This document shows positions 18,354 to 26,072 of a DNA stretch of 64,000 nt, one piece after another. The stretch comes from Streptomyces sp. CG1 (GTDB lineage: Bacteria; Actinomycetota; Actinomycetes; Streptomycetales; Streptomycetaceae). The translations under genes were made by a program, and so were the position numbers. The notes under the pieces are model-generated. The model was not told where the DNA came from, made no database searches, and saw only the letters and a program-made list of their open reading frames with translations. The number at the start of each line of letters is the position of its first letter. Positions within the stretch are counted from its first letter, which is position 1. The stretch spans positions 9,727,501-9,791,500 of the forward strand of contig NZ_CP163518.1 in assembly GCF_041080625.1 (NCBI RefSeq), in the 5' to 3' direction.

Positions 18354-18789
18354 GCCCTCCCGGCCCGCGGTCTCCCGGCCCCCGCCCCGGCCGGAGGGGG
18401 AAGCCGCCGGGGCCGTCGGCCGGGAGGGTGTGCGGGGCCTCTCCGAGGAGGCCGTCCCCAGTCCACTACCGGGCCGCACCCCCCGGAAGCGTGCGCGCGC
18501 CCGCCGGTGTGTGCGCACACTTCACACGGGGCGCATGGAATTCCGAAAGCCGGCGCATGGGAGCAGGGCGGCCGCGGTATTCTGACTTTCTTTCAAAACA
18601 GCCGATGTGTGCGGGCGCCCTGTTGCTCATGTGGAAGTTGTGCAAGGGTTGCAACGCCCGTGCGGGGGGTAAAATCCCGGGTTCTTCCGGCAGTTGCGGA
18701 ACTTCACCGGCCGAAACGCCGGTCAATTCCCCTCCCCGCGCGCCGCAGAGGTACGTATCGACGCAGCACGCACCAAAGGAATCCGCTCA
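18354..18789. other. Intergenic region upstream of the second lectin fusion gene
   Basis: The first 100 bases are extremely GC-rich with self-complementary CCGGCC runs that may end the toxin operon. From about 18560 the sequence becomes more A/T-rich. It includes TGTGCAAGGGTTGCAAC (18639-18655), which resembles TGTGCAAAAGTGTGC upstream of the paralogue (about 4650). A GGAAC box at 18698 could be an ECF-type -35. I see no convincing gene here. Confidence 0.35.
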
Positions 18790-20508
18790 GTGCTCACCCC
18801 CCACCCCCCTCGTCCTCCCTATCCGCCGCCCGGCGGCGACCCCGGGGAGTCCGACGAATCGCTCACCGGCCCACTGCGGGCCGGATCCGATGCGGAGGGC
18901 TCCCGGTCCGCCGCCCTGCTGATGGCCCGGCACTGGCAGTCGGCGCACGACTACACGGTCGTCTGCCTGGCCCTTTCCGGCCCGCTCGCGCACATGGTCA
19001 CCGCCACCGCCTTCCACCAGGTGCTCGGCCGGCTCGCCCTCGGCGAACCCGCCGAGGCGCTCCGGCCCCGGCTGCTCGTGGCAGTCCGGGACACGGTCGT
19101 CAACTGGTCCGGCACCGACCGCATCACCGCTGTACTGCCCGGACTCGGGAAACCCGCCGGGGGCCGCGGTATGCGCGCCGCGAAGACCCTGATACCCGAA
19201 AACCGAGTCCTCTCCGACCGTTCCTTCCACGCCCTTCCCCGGCTGGAACAGGCGCTGTTGTGGCACATCGAGGTCGAGGCCGAACCGATAACCATTCCCG
19301 CCGGACTACTCGGTCTCGACGTCGACAGCGCGGCGGCCGCGCTGGAACAGGCCCGCGAGAAATTCCGGGAGGGCCTGGTGCGCGCCCACCGGGAACTCGC
19401 GCCCGGCCAGGAATGCCGCTACTACAACCGCCTTCTCGACGTTCCGATCCGCCGCGGCGGCGCCCTGCTGCCCGATGTCCAGGAACATCTGTCCGCCTGC
19501 TCCTACTGCCGGCACGCGGCGGAGCAACTGGGCCATACGGACGCCGCGTTGGGCGTGCTGCTCGCCGAGGCGGTGCTCGGCTGGGGCGCCCGCCGCTACC
19601 TCGAATCCCGCCCCGGCCGCCGCCCCGGCCCCGCCCGCGGCGGCTCCCGGCGCTCCGGTGGCCGCAGACGTGGCGGCGGCGACAAGCCCGGCCTGTTCGC
19701 CCGCGCCGCCCTGGCCGCCGCGCGGCGACGCGGCGACGGCCGGTCCCCGCTCCCGGCCCCGGTGCCGCGCGGACGGCGGCACGGCGGAGGTGAACCCGGG
19801 CCGCTCGCCCCGTTCTCCGGCACCGGCTGGTCCTCCCGGACACTGCTCACCGGAGTCGGCGTGGCCTCGGCCGGACTGCTCGCGGCCGTCCTCGCCATCA
19901 GCCTGTGGCCGGAGGGCGGCGACGGCACCGCCCCGGTCGCCTCCACCGGCGCCGTCCCCGGCACCACCGCCCACCGGTCCCCGCCCCCCTCCGCTGCGGC
20001 CCCCGGCACCGCGGGACTGCCCACCACCGGCCGCCCCACCCGCCTGCGCGACGCCGCCGCCGACCTGTGCCTGGACATCAAGGGCACCCCGAAGGCCGGG
20101 GCGGGCACGGTGCTCGCCGTCTGCTCCGCGGTGCTCACCCAGCAGTGGACGTACGACGCCGACGGGCTGCTGCGCAGTGCGGCCGGCTCGGGGTTGTGCC
20201 TGGACTCGCACGCCGACGCGGGCGTGGTGATCCTCGGCAGTTGCGCCGACGCCGGCTCGAAGCGGGGCGACGACGTGCGCTACGACCTCACCCAGCGGGG
20301 CGAGTTGCTGCCCCGCTGGGACCGCGCCCTCGCCCTCGCCACCGCGGCTGACAGCGTGGGCGCCGATGTCGTCGTCAAGGTCCGGGACGGCTCCGCAGGG
20401 CAGCGCTGGGTGACCGACGCGCCCTCGGCGAGCCCCGGCTCCCTCTCGACCGCGGGCACGGACGGCCCCTCCACCCGACCCGCACGTCCGCCGGCGAAGG
20501 ACGCCTGA
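18790..20508 (+). CDS. Second sigma-like / zinc-finger / membrane / ricin-lectin fusion protein
   Basis: A 572-residue paralogue of the protein at 4832, with the same order of parts. There is a sigma region 2-like segment (RHWQSAHDYTVVCLALSG) and a region 4-like segment (EQALLWHIEVEAEPITIPAG..EQAREKFREGLVRAHREL). A zinc finger (HLSACSYCRHAAEQL) and an Arg/Gly-rich linker lead to a membrane helix near 350-370, then a Pro/Thr/Ala linker and a ricin-type domain (CLDIKG, QQWTYDADG, CLDSHAD, QRWVTD). Unlike its paralogue it has no Gly/Tyr tail. GTG 18790 is used; the longer frame lacks a ribosome site. Two such genes 12 kb apart point to a duplication. Confidence 0.78.
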   Translation: MLTPHPPRPPYPPPGGDPGESDESLTGPLRAGSDAEGSRSAALLMARHWQSAHDYTVVCLALSGPLAHMVTATAFHQVLGRLALGEPAEALRPRLLVAVRDTVVNWSGTDRITAVLPGLGKPAGGRGMRAAKTLIPENRVLSDRSFHALPRLEQALLWHIEVEAEPITIPAGLLGLDVDSAAAALEQAREKFREGLVRAHRELAPGQECRYYNRLLDVPIRRGGALLPDVQEHLSACSYCRHAAEQLGHTDAALGVLLAEAVLGWGARRYLESRPGRRPGPARGGSRRSGGRRRGGGDKPGLFARAALAAARRRGDGRSPLPAPVPRGRRHGGGEPGPLAPFSGTGWSSRTLLTGVGVASAGLLAAVLAISLWPEGGDGTAPVASTGAVPGTTAHRSPPPSAAAPGTAGLPTTGRPTRLRDAAADLCLDIKGTPKAGAGTVLAVCSAVLTQQWTYDADGLLRSAAGSGLCLDSHADAGVVILGSCADAGSKRGDDVRYDLTQRGELLPRWDRALALATAADSVGADVVVKVRDGSAGQRWVTDAPSASPGSLSTAGTDGPSTRPARPPAKDA

Positions 20509-20526
20509 ACCACTCGCCGGCGCACG

Positions 20527-20563
20527 GTCCCGGTGCTCCGCGCTCCCGCGGGAACACCGGGAC
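20527..20563 (+). terminator. Terminator hairpin after the second lectin fusion gene
   Basis: GTCCCGGTG (20527-20535) pairs with CACCGGGAC (20555-20563). The 19-base loop contains a further small GC-rich stem. It begins 18 bases after the stop codon, where a transcription terminator is expected. Confidence 0.7.
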
Positions 20564-20776
20564 AGCTCAGGTGCGCGGCACGAGCCGGCTCCGGGCGGAT
20601 GTACGTCACCGGCAGCTCGCCCAACGGCCGCTTGGGGACGGACGGTTCGCCGACCGTGGCGCCGGGATGCGCAGCGCCCGCGGTGACGATCCGCTCGGTC
20701 CGCTCGGCGGCCTGTCCGACCGGGACGTCCGACGAAGCGGCCTGCTGCAGTGATCACTTCGTGAACACAAGGAGTC

Positions 20777-20824
20777 ATGAAGGGGCTTGAGGGGGTCGGA
20801 GTCGGAATGTTTCAGGACGATTAA
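20777..20824 (+). CDS. Possible 15-residue leader peptide ORF
   Basis: Within the 552-base gap 20509-21060, an AAGGAG sits 2 bases before an ATG that opens a 15-codon frame, MKGLEGVGVGMFQDD, ending in TAA. TAA is rare in this genome. It lies about 240 bases before the subtilisin-inhibitor gene and could be a leader peptide, or chance. The rest of the gap holds no gene I can support. Confidence 0.2.
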   Translation: MKGLEGVGVGMFQDD

Positions 20825-21060
20825 CGAAGCGCTGATTTTCGGCCATCCGGCCGGGCTCGACGGGCGTAACCCGCGTAGTTGCTGGGTCACGGTGTGTGGA
20901 TTCCGTGACATCACGCCACTGCTTCAACACGAAAGGTTACCGAAATCCATGTGTTCGATGTGTGTTTCCCCGGCGGACTCGGCAGAGTGGCGCTCGCCGC
21001 TCCGGTGCCCGACCGGGCTCGGGCCGGCACCTCGTCTGTTCAAGCGGAAGGATGCACACA

Positions 21061-21495
21061 ATGCGGAACACCGCGCGCTGGGCAGCGGCCCTCGGCCTTG
21101 CTGCCGTCGCCGTCTGCGGACCCCTGACCGGGGCCGCCGTCGCTGCAACCAGTGTCGCCCCGTCGTCGCTCTACGCCCCCTCGGCGCTGGTCCTCACGAC
21201 CGCCCACGGCAGCGACGCGGCCACGGCCACTCCGGAACGCGCTGTCACCCTGACCTGCGCGCCCACGGCCTCCGGCACCCACCCGGCCGCAGCCCAGGCC
21301 TGCGCCGAACTGAGCGGCACCGGCGGCGACTTCGCCGCCCTGAAGGCCAGCCCGGGTGTGTGGTGCACCGACTTGTACAACCCGGTCGTCGTCACCGTAC
21401 AGGGTGTCTGGCAGGGCAAGCGCGTCGCGTACGAGCGCACATTCGGCAACACGTGCATGCGGGACGCGACGGGCAACGGCGTCTTCGCCTTCTAA
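21061..21495 (+). CDS. Streptomyces subtilisin inhibitor (SSI) family protein
   Basis: 144 residues with a Sec signal peptide (about 1-28, [13 protein letters not shown]). The SSI fold is clear. The first disulphide pair is in [21 protein letters not shown] and the second in WCTDL..NTC. The hallmark C-terminal strand [16 protein letters not shown] ends in GVFAF. The reactive-site loop, normally C-P-(M/K/R)-V-Y-D-P, reads C-T-D-L-Y-N-P, so the P1 residue is Asp104. That is unusual and predicts specificity for an acidic-residue-cleaving protease. The ATG follows GGAAGGA at a usable distance. Confidence 0.93.
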   Translation: MRNTARWAAALGLAAVAVCGPLTGAAVAATSVAPSSLYAPSALVLTTAHGSDAATATPERAVTLTCAPTASGTHPAAAQACAELSGTGGDFAALKASPGVWCTDLYNPVVVTVQGVWQGKRVAYERTFGNTCMRDATGNGVFAF

Positions 21496-21701
21496 AGACC
21501 GGGATCGCACGGACCTCGCATACGCCGGAAACAGGTCCGCAACCGGGGAGTGCGGCCCCTGGAGCGGGGTACCTGCGATCTCGCACCGGAACCGACGGGC
21601 GGAGTGGGGCCGCCCGCCGGCTTCCGGGCACACAGCCGCTCCCCGGGCGGGCCCGTGGGGGGCCTTCCTGGGGAGCGGCGAAAAACAACCGGTTTCATCC
21701 G

Positions 21702-21728
21702 GAGTCACCGGCCTTGGGCCGGTGACTC
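21702..21728. terminator. Bidirectional terminator, 12-bp perfect stem with 3-base loop
   Basis: GAGTCACCGGCC (21702-21713) and GGCCGGTGACTC (21717-21728) pair perfectly. It lies between the convergent SSI gene (stop 21495) and the methyltransferase gene (stop 21850, minus) and can serve both. The rest of 21496-21849 shows no gene. Confidence 0.8.
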
Positions 21729-21849
21729 GTGTCGTATCAGGGGGAGTGTCCACCCGGCGGACGGGTACGGAGAGCGACACGCACACCGTTCGCGAGGCCC
21801 TGACGCCGACTTTCATGATCCACCACGGGCACCCGCCCGCGCCGTCAAC

Positions 21850-22347
21850 TCAGGGGCCCGGCCAAGGAGTTCGCCGGGGCCACCAGGGCGGCACCGCCCG
21901 CCGGTAGCGCTCGTAGTCGGCCCCGAACCGGCGCAGCAGCCCCGGCTCCTCGTACCAGTGGACGAAGGCCCAGATCACCGCCCAGGCGCCGGCGGCATAG
22001 ACGAACAGCACCGGGCGGGCGAGCAGCAGGCCCTGCCCGGCGAGTACGGCGACGACCGCGATGTAGATCGGATTGCGCACGTACCGGTACGGGCCGCTGA
22101 TCACCAGCCGTGCGGGCGGTGCGACCGGCGCCGGTGTGCCGAGCCCCTCCAGGGCGAACCGGGCGTAGGCCTCCAGGATCACGGCCGTACCGGCCGCCAG
22201 GGGGAGCAGTCCGAGCAGCCGCAGCGCCGGCCACCAGTGGCCGGTCCGCCAGCCGCCGGTCAGCCACCACGGCACCAGCACCGCCGCGCAACCCGCCGCC
22301 AGAACCAGGAACAGGGTGCTGCCGAGCACCGCCGCCGCCTTGCGCAC
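21850..22347 (-). CDS. Isoprenylcysteine carboxyl methyltransferase-like (ICMT/PEMT) membrane protein
   Basis: 165 residues with four to five membrane helices. The C-terminal signature GPYRYVRNPIYIAVVAVLAGQG, shown in its core GPYRYVRNPIYI, and the following EEPGLLRRFGADYERYRRAVP are typical of the ICMT/PEMT methyltransferase superfamily. These act on small lipophilic molecules or phospholipids using S-adenosylmethionine. The bacterial substrates are generally unknown. The start is GTG 22347, with GGTGGAG just upstream. It stands alone between a terminator and the MFS gene. Confidence 0.85.
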   Translation of the reverse strand: MRKAAAVLGSTLFLVLAAGCAAVLVPWWLTGGWRTGHWWPALRLLGLLPLAAGTAVILEAYARFALEGLGTPAPVAPPARLVISGPYRYVRNPIYIAVVAVLAGQGLLLARPVLFVYAAGAWAVIWAFVHWYEEPGLLRRFGADYERYRRAVPPWWPRRTPWPGP

Positions 22348-22420
22348 AACTCCACCATGACAGGCCGAGGGGCCGCCGTCTCCCTGCTGACGGCGGCCCC
22401 TCGGGCTCGGATTCCGGCTG

Positions 22421-23926
22421 TCACATATGGACGACCGGAGCGGCCTCCGCGTCCTGCTGCGGCACCCCGCGCCGGTAGAGCGCGAGGGCGATCAGCGCGC
22501 CGGCGGCGAAGAAGCCCGCGGACCACCAGAACGCGGTCGTGTAGCTCTCGATCGTCGCCTGCGCCCGCACCAGCCTGCTGGTGGCGTCGCGGCCGGACAG
22601 GTAGTCGGTGGCGGCGCTCGCCGCGAGCGTGTTCAGCAGGGCCGTACCGATCGAACCGCCCACCTGCTGCATGGCGTTGACGGTCGCGGAGGCCACGCCC
22701 GCGTCCTCCGCCGCGACCCCGCCGGTGGCCAGCTGCATGGCCGGCGGCATGACCATGCCGAGGCCCACGCCGATCACGATCAGCTGGGGCAGCACCGCGC
22801 TCAGGTAGTGCGAGCCGAGGCCGATGCCGGTCAGCCAGGCCATGCCGGCCGTGGCGATCGCGAAGCCCAGCGGGATGACCGCCTTCGGGCCGAGGCGGGG
22901 CAGCAGCACCGTGGTGCCCACCTGCGCGGTCACCATCAGCGCGCCGACCATCGGCAGGAACGCCACACCCGTCTTCGTCGGGCTGAAGCCGAGGTTGAGC
23001 TGGAGGTAGTAGGTCAGGAAGAGGAACACGCCGAACATGCCCGCGCCGGTGATCAGCACCGCGAGGTAGGAGGCCGCGCGGTTGCGGTCGAGCAGGATGC
23101 GCAGTGGCAGCAGCGGGTGCGCGGCCCGGGTCTGCCACCAGGCGAAGGCCGCCAGGAGCGCACCGCCTGCGACCAGGAAGCCCCAGGTCAGCAGCGAACC
23201 CCAGTCGTGGGTCTCGGCGTTGGAGAAGCCGTAGACCAGGGTGAACAGACCGGCGGCGACGAGGACCGTGCCCGGCACGTCCAGCTTGGCGTTCGCCGCG
23301 TCGCGGTGGTTGCCGAGCAGGATCCAGCCGCCCGCGAAGGCGACGACCGCGATGGCCACGTTCACATACAGGGTCCAGCGCCAGTCGAGCGCGTCGGTCA
23401 GCACACCGCCGAGCAGCAGGCCCACGGCGCCGCCGGCACCGGCGATGGCGCCGTACACGCTGAAGGCACGCGCCCGTTCCCGGGCGTCCGTGAACGTGGT
23501 GTTGAGCAGCGACAGCGCGGCGGGTGCGAGGAGCGCGCCGAAGGCTCCCTGCAGGGCACGCGCGACGACCAGCATGGTGAAGCCGTTCGCGGCGCCGCCC
23601 AGCGCCGAGGCCGCGGCGAAGCCGACGACGCCGACGAGGAAGGCGGGCTTGCGCCCGAAGAGGTCCGCTATGCGCCCGCCGAGCAGCAGCAGGGAGGCGA
23701 AGGCCAGGGCGTACGCCGTCACGATCCACTGCCGGTTGCCGTCGGAGAAGCCGAGGTCGGTCTGAGCGGACGGCAGGGCGATGTTCACGATCGTCGCGTC
23801 GAGGACGACCATCAGCTGGGCGAGCGCGATGACCGCGAGGATCCACCACCGCTTCGGCGACGCCGCCTTGTGCTCGATCGCCGCGGCCCCCGCTCGGGAG
23901 CCTTCGGCAAGGGTCTTCTGGGGCAC
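22421..23926 (-). CDS. MFS drug exporter, DHA2 (EmrB/QacA) family
   Basis: A 501-residue proton-driven efflux pump with 14 predicted membrane helices. Family motifs are visible: motif C-like LDATIVNIALPSAQTDLG in helix 1, GRIADLFGRKPAF between helices 2 and 3, and GGAVGLLLGGVLTD in helix 5. GTG 23926 has GGAG about 9 bases upstream and starts directly before the short cytoplasmic tail. An ATG 17 codons upstream lacks a ribosome site and lies closer to the operators. Two palindromes in front of the gene point to TetR-type repression, but no tetR gene is adjacent. The substrate is unknown. Confidence 0.9.
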   Translation of the reverse strand: MPQKTLAEGSRAGAAAIEHKAASPKRWWILAVIALAQLMVVLDATIVNIALPSAQTDLGFSDGNRQWIVTAYALAFASLLLLGGRIADLFGRKPAFLVGVVGFAAASALGGAANGFTMLVVARALQGAFGALLAPAALSLLNTTFTDARERARAFSVYGAIAGAGGAVGLLLGGVLTDALDWRWTLYVNVAIAVVAFAGGWILLGNHRDAANAKLDVPGTVLVAAGLFTLVYGFSNAETHDWGSLLTWGFLVAGGALLAAFAWWQTRAAHPLLPLRILLDRNRAASYLAVLITGAGMFGVFLFLTYYLQLNLGFSPTKTGVAFLPMVGALMVTAQVGTTVLLPRLGPKAVIPLGFAIATAGMAWLTGIGLGSHYLSAVLPQLIVIGVGLGMVMPPAMQLATGGVAAEDAGVASATVNAMQQVGGSIGTALLNTLAASAATDYLSGRDATSRLVRAQATIESYTTAFWWSAGFFAAGALIALALYRRGVPQQDAEAAPVVHM

Positions 23927-24008
23927 GGGGAACCACTCCGGGGAAAGTCGTTCGGATGCAGGGACGTGCCGCTTCATGCCGAAACGGGCGAACGGAAAGG
24001 ATCCGTAA

Positions 24009-24023
24009 ACGAAACCGTTTCGT
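24009..24023. promoter_or_regulatory. Palindromic operator 1 in front of the MFS gene
   Basis: ACGAAAC-C-GTTTCGT is a perfect 7+1+7 palindrome. With operator 2 (24049-24068) it shares the half-site CGAAAC/GTTTCG. The two centres are about 42.5 bp apart, near four helical turns, which favours cooperative binding by a TetR-like repressor. Confidence 0.65.
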
Positions 24024-24048
24024 ACACATCGAGCGTAGGACACTCTCA

Positions 24049-24068
24049 GCGAAACGGCAACGTTTCGC
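24049..24068. promoter_or_regulatory. Palindromic operator 2 in front of the MFS gene
   Basis: GCGAAACG-GCAA-CGTTTCGC is a perfect 8-bp inverted repeat with a 4-base centre. It lies between the MFS gene (minus) and the ArsR promoter (plus), about 35 bases from the ArsR -35 box, so one regulator might control both directions. Confidence 0.65.
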
Positions 24069-24101
24069 TTCGGTGTGCGGGAGCGGTTCGGCTTACATTC
24101 C

Positions 24102-24137
24102 TTGACGGGCATATAGCTGCCGAGGCATATTCGCTGC
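24102..24137 (+). promoter_or_regulatory. Promoter and tandem repeat before the arsR-like gene
   Basis: TTGACG (24102-24107) and CATATT (24126-24131) are 18 bases apart, close to the housekeeping sigma consensus. The ATG begins at 24138, so the transcript is probably leaderless. GGCATATAGCTGC and GGCATATTCGCTGC repeat over the promoter (24108-24120 and 24124-24137), a plausible autoregulatory ArsR operator covering the -10 and start. Confidence 0.6.
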
Positions 24138-24482
24138 ATGTCCGATGCAGCGCTGTGGTCCGCCCTCGCCGACCCCCACCGGCGGGCGATCGTCGCGCTC
24201 CTGCGGGAACGCCCCCGGCCCGTCGGGGAGATCGTCGAGACCTGCGGACTGAGCCAGCCGAGCACGTCCAAGCATCTGAAGGTGCTCCGGGAAGCGGGCC
24301 TGGTCCGGGTCAGACAGGACGCACAGCGCCGTGTCTACGCCCTCGACCCGGCGCCGATCGCCGCGCTCGACGCCTGGCTGGAGCCCTATCGCCGGCTGTG
24401 GAACAGCAGCCTGGACGCCCTGGGCCGGCGCCTCGACGAGACGTCGGACGACACCGGACACCCCCCACCACCGAAGGACTGA
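24138..24482 (+). CDS. ArsR-family regulator
   Basis: A 114-residue winged-helix protein. The DNA-binding segment reads LADPHRRAIVALLRERPRPV and GLSQPSTSKHLKVLREAGLV, followed by the wing VRVRQDAQRRVYALDPAP. There are no metal-binding CxC motifs, so it belongs to the non-metal subgroup that is usually paired with an SRPBCC-domain gene, as here. It is 6 bases upstream of that gene, in one operon. No Shine-Dalgarno sequence is seen, and the transcript is probably leaderless. Confidence 0.9.
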   Translation: MSDAALWSALADPHRRAIVALLRERPRPVGEIVETCGLSQPSTSKHLKVLREAGLVRVRQDAQRRVYALDPAPIAALDAWLEPYRRLWNSSLDALGRRLDETSDDTGHPPPPKD

Positions 24483-24488
24483 AGCACC

Positions 24489-25016
24489 ATGCCCGTCGAC
24501 CTCACCGGCACCTATCTGACCCTGGACGACGGCCGTCCCGCCGTCCGGTTCAGCCGCACCTACGACCACCCGGTGGACCGCGTCTGGCGGTTCGTCACGG
24601 ATCCCGACGAACTGGAGCAGTGGTTCCCCTTCCGCGCCGAGATGGAGCTGCGTCCCGGAGGCACCATCCGTTTCACCGGCGACCCGAACATGCCCGACTT
24701 CACGGGCCGCATGATCGCCGTCGACCCGCCCCGGCACCTGTCCTTCGAGTGGGGCGGCGACGAACTCCGCTTCGACCTGGAAGCCGTCGGCGAACAGCAC
24801 ACCCGGTTCACGCTCACCAACGTCCTCGCCGAGCCGAACACCGCCGCCCGCAACGGCGCCGGCTGGGAGGTATGCCTCACCGCCCTCGACGCCAGGGCCC
24901 ACGGCGAACGCTTCGAGGGCCCGCACACCGGGCTGAACGCACCCTGGAAGCGGTTCTACGACGCCTACATCGGCGCAGGCGTACCTGCCGGCGCGCCCAT
25001 TCCGGGCCTGGACTGA
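24489..25016 (+). CDS. SRPBCC (AHSA1/START-like) domain protein
   Basis: 175 residues with the AHSA1-type hydrophobic pocket fold. Typical phrases are FSRTYDHPVDRVWRFVTDPD near the start, LEQWFPFRAEMELRPGG, and LSFEWGGDELRFDLE. The C-terminal helix includes GAGWEVCLTALDAR. In the same operon as the ArsR gene. Members of this pairing probably bind a small ligand or assist its degradation, but the ligand is not known. Confidence 0.88.
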   Translation: MPVDLTGTYLTLDDGRPAVRFSRTYDHPVDRVWRFVTDPDELEQWFPFRAEMELRPGGTIRFTGDPNMPDFTGRMIAVDPPRHLSFEWGGDELRFDLEAVGEQHTRFTLTNVLAEPNTAARNGAGWEVCLTALDARAHGERFEGPHTGLNAPWKRFYDAYIGAGVPAGAPIPGLD

Positions 25017-25079
25017 GAGCGTGGGGGTGGACTGACGGGTCGGCGGGCCGGTCGTGGCGCTGACTGGCTGGGGCCCAGC

Positions 25080-25946
25080 CGGTCGGCTCGCGAACACCCG
25101 GGCCAAAGCCGTGGACAGGGCGCCGGGTACGGCCGGGGGCACTCGGACCGTCAGGTGGTCGTCCGGGCCGATCAGGAACGCGGTGTCGGCCTCGGTCGCG
25201 TAGCGGGCGCGGAACTCGTTGCGGGTGTCTCTGAGGACCGGCAGCGGTAGGTAGCCGGGGGCGATGGCCGTCCGGCAGAAGTAGGACGTCGTCGTGGCCG
25301 GCCCGCACCCCGTGCGTCACGTGCCGGAAGGTGCGGCCCACCACCTCCTCACCGACCGGCCGGCGTTCCGCGTCGCAACTCTCCAGCAGCCCGGGCGCCG
25401 CATGCCCCGACGCGGTGAGGGCCGGCTTCCCGGCGAGGTTGTTGCAGGCGTCCTGGATCCCGGTGATGTGCTCCAGGCGCGTGGCCGCGCCCCGTACACC
25501 GTGCCGCCGACGGCGACGTGCGGGGCGCGTGCGCCGTGTCCGGGCGGCAGGTCCCAGTCCACCTCGACGTCCGCGAGCCCCCCCGGACACGCGGTGCGCA
25601 GCCTGCTGGCGACACCGTCGGTGTCCTGGGTGGAGGAGACCAGTTCCGTAGCGCGGTCGATGTGTCTGCCGTATCAGGCCGACCGCTCCTCGAGGACGCG
25701 CTCGGTCCCGTACTGCGGCAGACGCGCGAAGCGGCAGGGCACCTCCCCGGGCAGTTTCAGCTCGACCCGCGGCTGGATGCCGACGGCCTTCGCGTACGGC
25801 AACCGGGCCTCCAGCCGGTCTACCGGCACGGCCTTCTCCATCCCCGGTGTCCCGGCGTACGGTCGTAAGGCCTCCTCCCTCGATCCCCCGATCCCCATCG
25901 TCGTCCCGGACGCACCACGCTGCGACTCGGGCCCCACCGTGCACAT
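25080..25946 (-). pseudogene. Decayed FAD-dependent aromatic monooxygenase (FAD_binding_3 family)
   Basis: Fragments of one enzyme appear in order on the minus strand, broken by frameshifts, deletions and an in-frame stop near 25675. The N-terminal part has PVDRLEARLPYAKAVGIQPR and RFARLPQYGTERVLEER, where intact relatives have the GxGxxG domain before it. Next comes TELVSSTQDTDGVASRLRT, then GARAPHVAV. A shifted frame holds the FAD motif region ITGIQDACNN..GLLESCDAERRPVGEEV. A further frame carries the thioredoxin-like end VLRDTRNEFRARYATEADTA and FLIGPDDH. The order is that of PHBH/MhpA-type hydroxylases, so this is a dead gene of about 870 bases, much shorter than the usual 1.5 kb. Confidence 0.75.
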
Positions 25947-26072
25947 CTCGCGGGCGTTCGGCGGGTTTCCGCCGTGCGCGGTGTTCCAGTGTGTGGCGCC
26001 CTGGATAGAGCGCGAAGGTTCGGCCCCGGAGCCCGCGAACCCGTGTCACCACGTCGCAGTGAGGTCGTCGCC

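Noticed and set aside
16884..18518. A 544-codon minus-strand frame across ogt, the toxin-antitoxin genes and their spacer
   Set aside because: It has no recognisable domain and covers three supported genes in other frames. Only its last 51 codons have a plausible independent start, and these are listed separately at low confidence.
20533..20790. An 85-codon plus-strand frame downstream of the second lectin fusion gene
   Set aside because: It starts inside the terminator hairpin, has no ribosome site and no recognisable features.
23924..23977. ATG at 23977 as the start of the MFS exporter
   Set aside because: It lacks a ribosome site and adds 17 residues not expected in the family. GTG 23926 has GGAG upstream.
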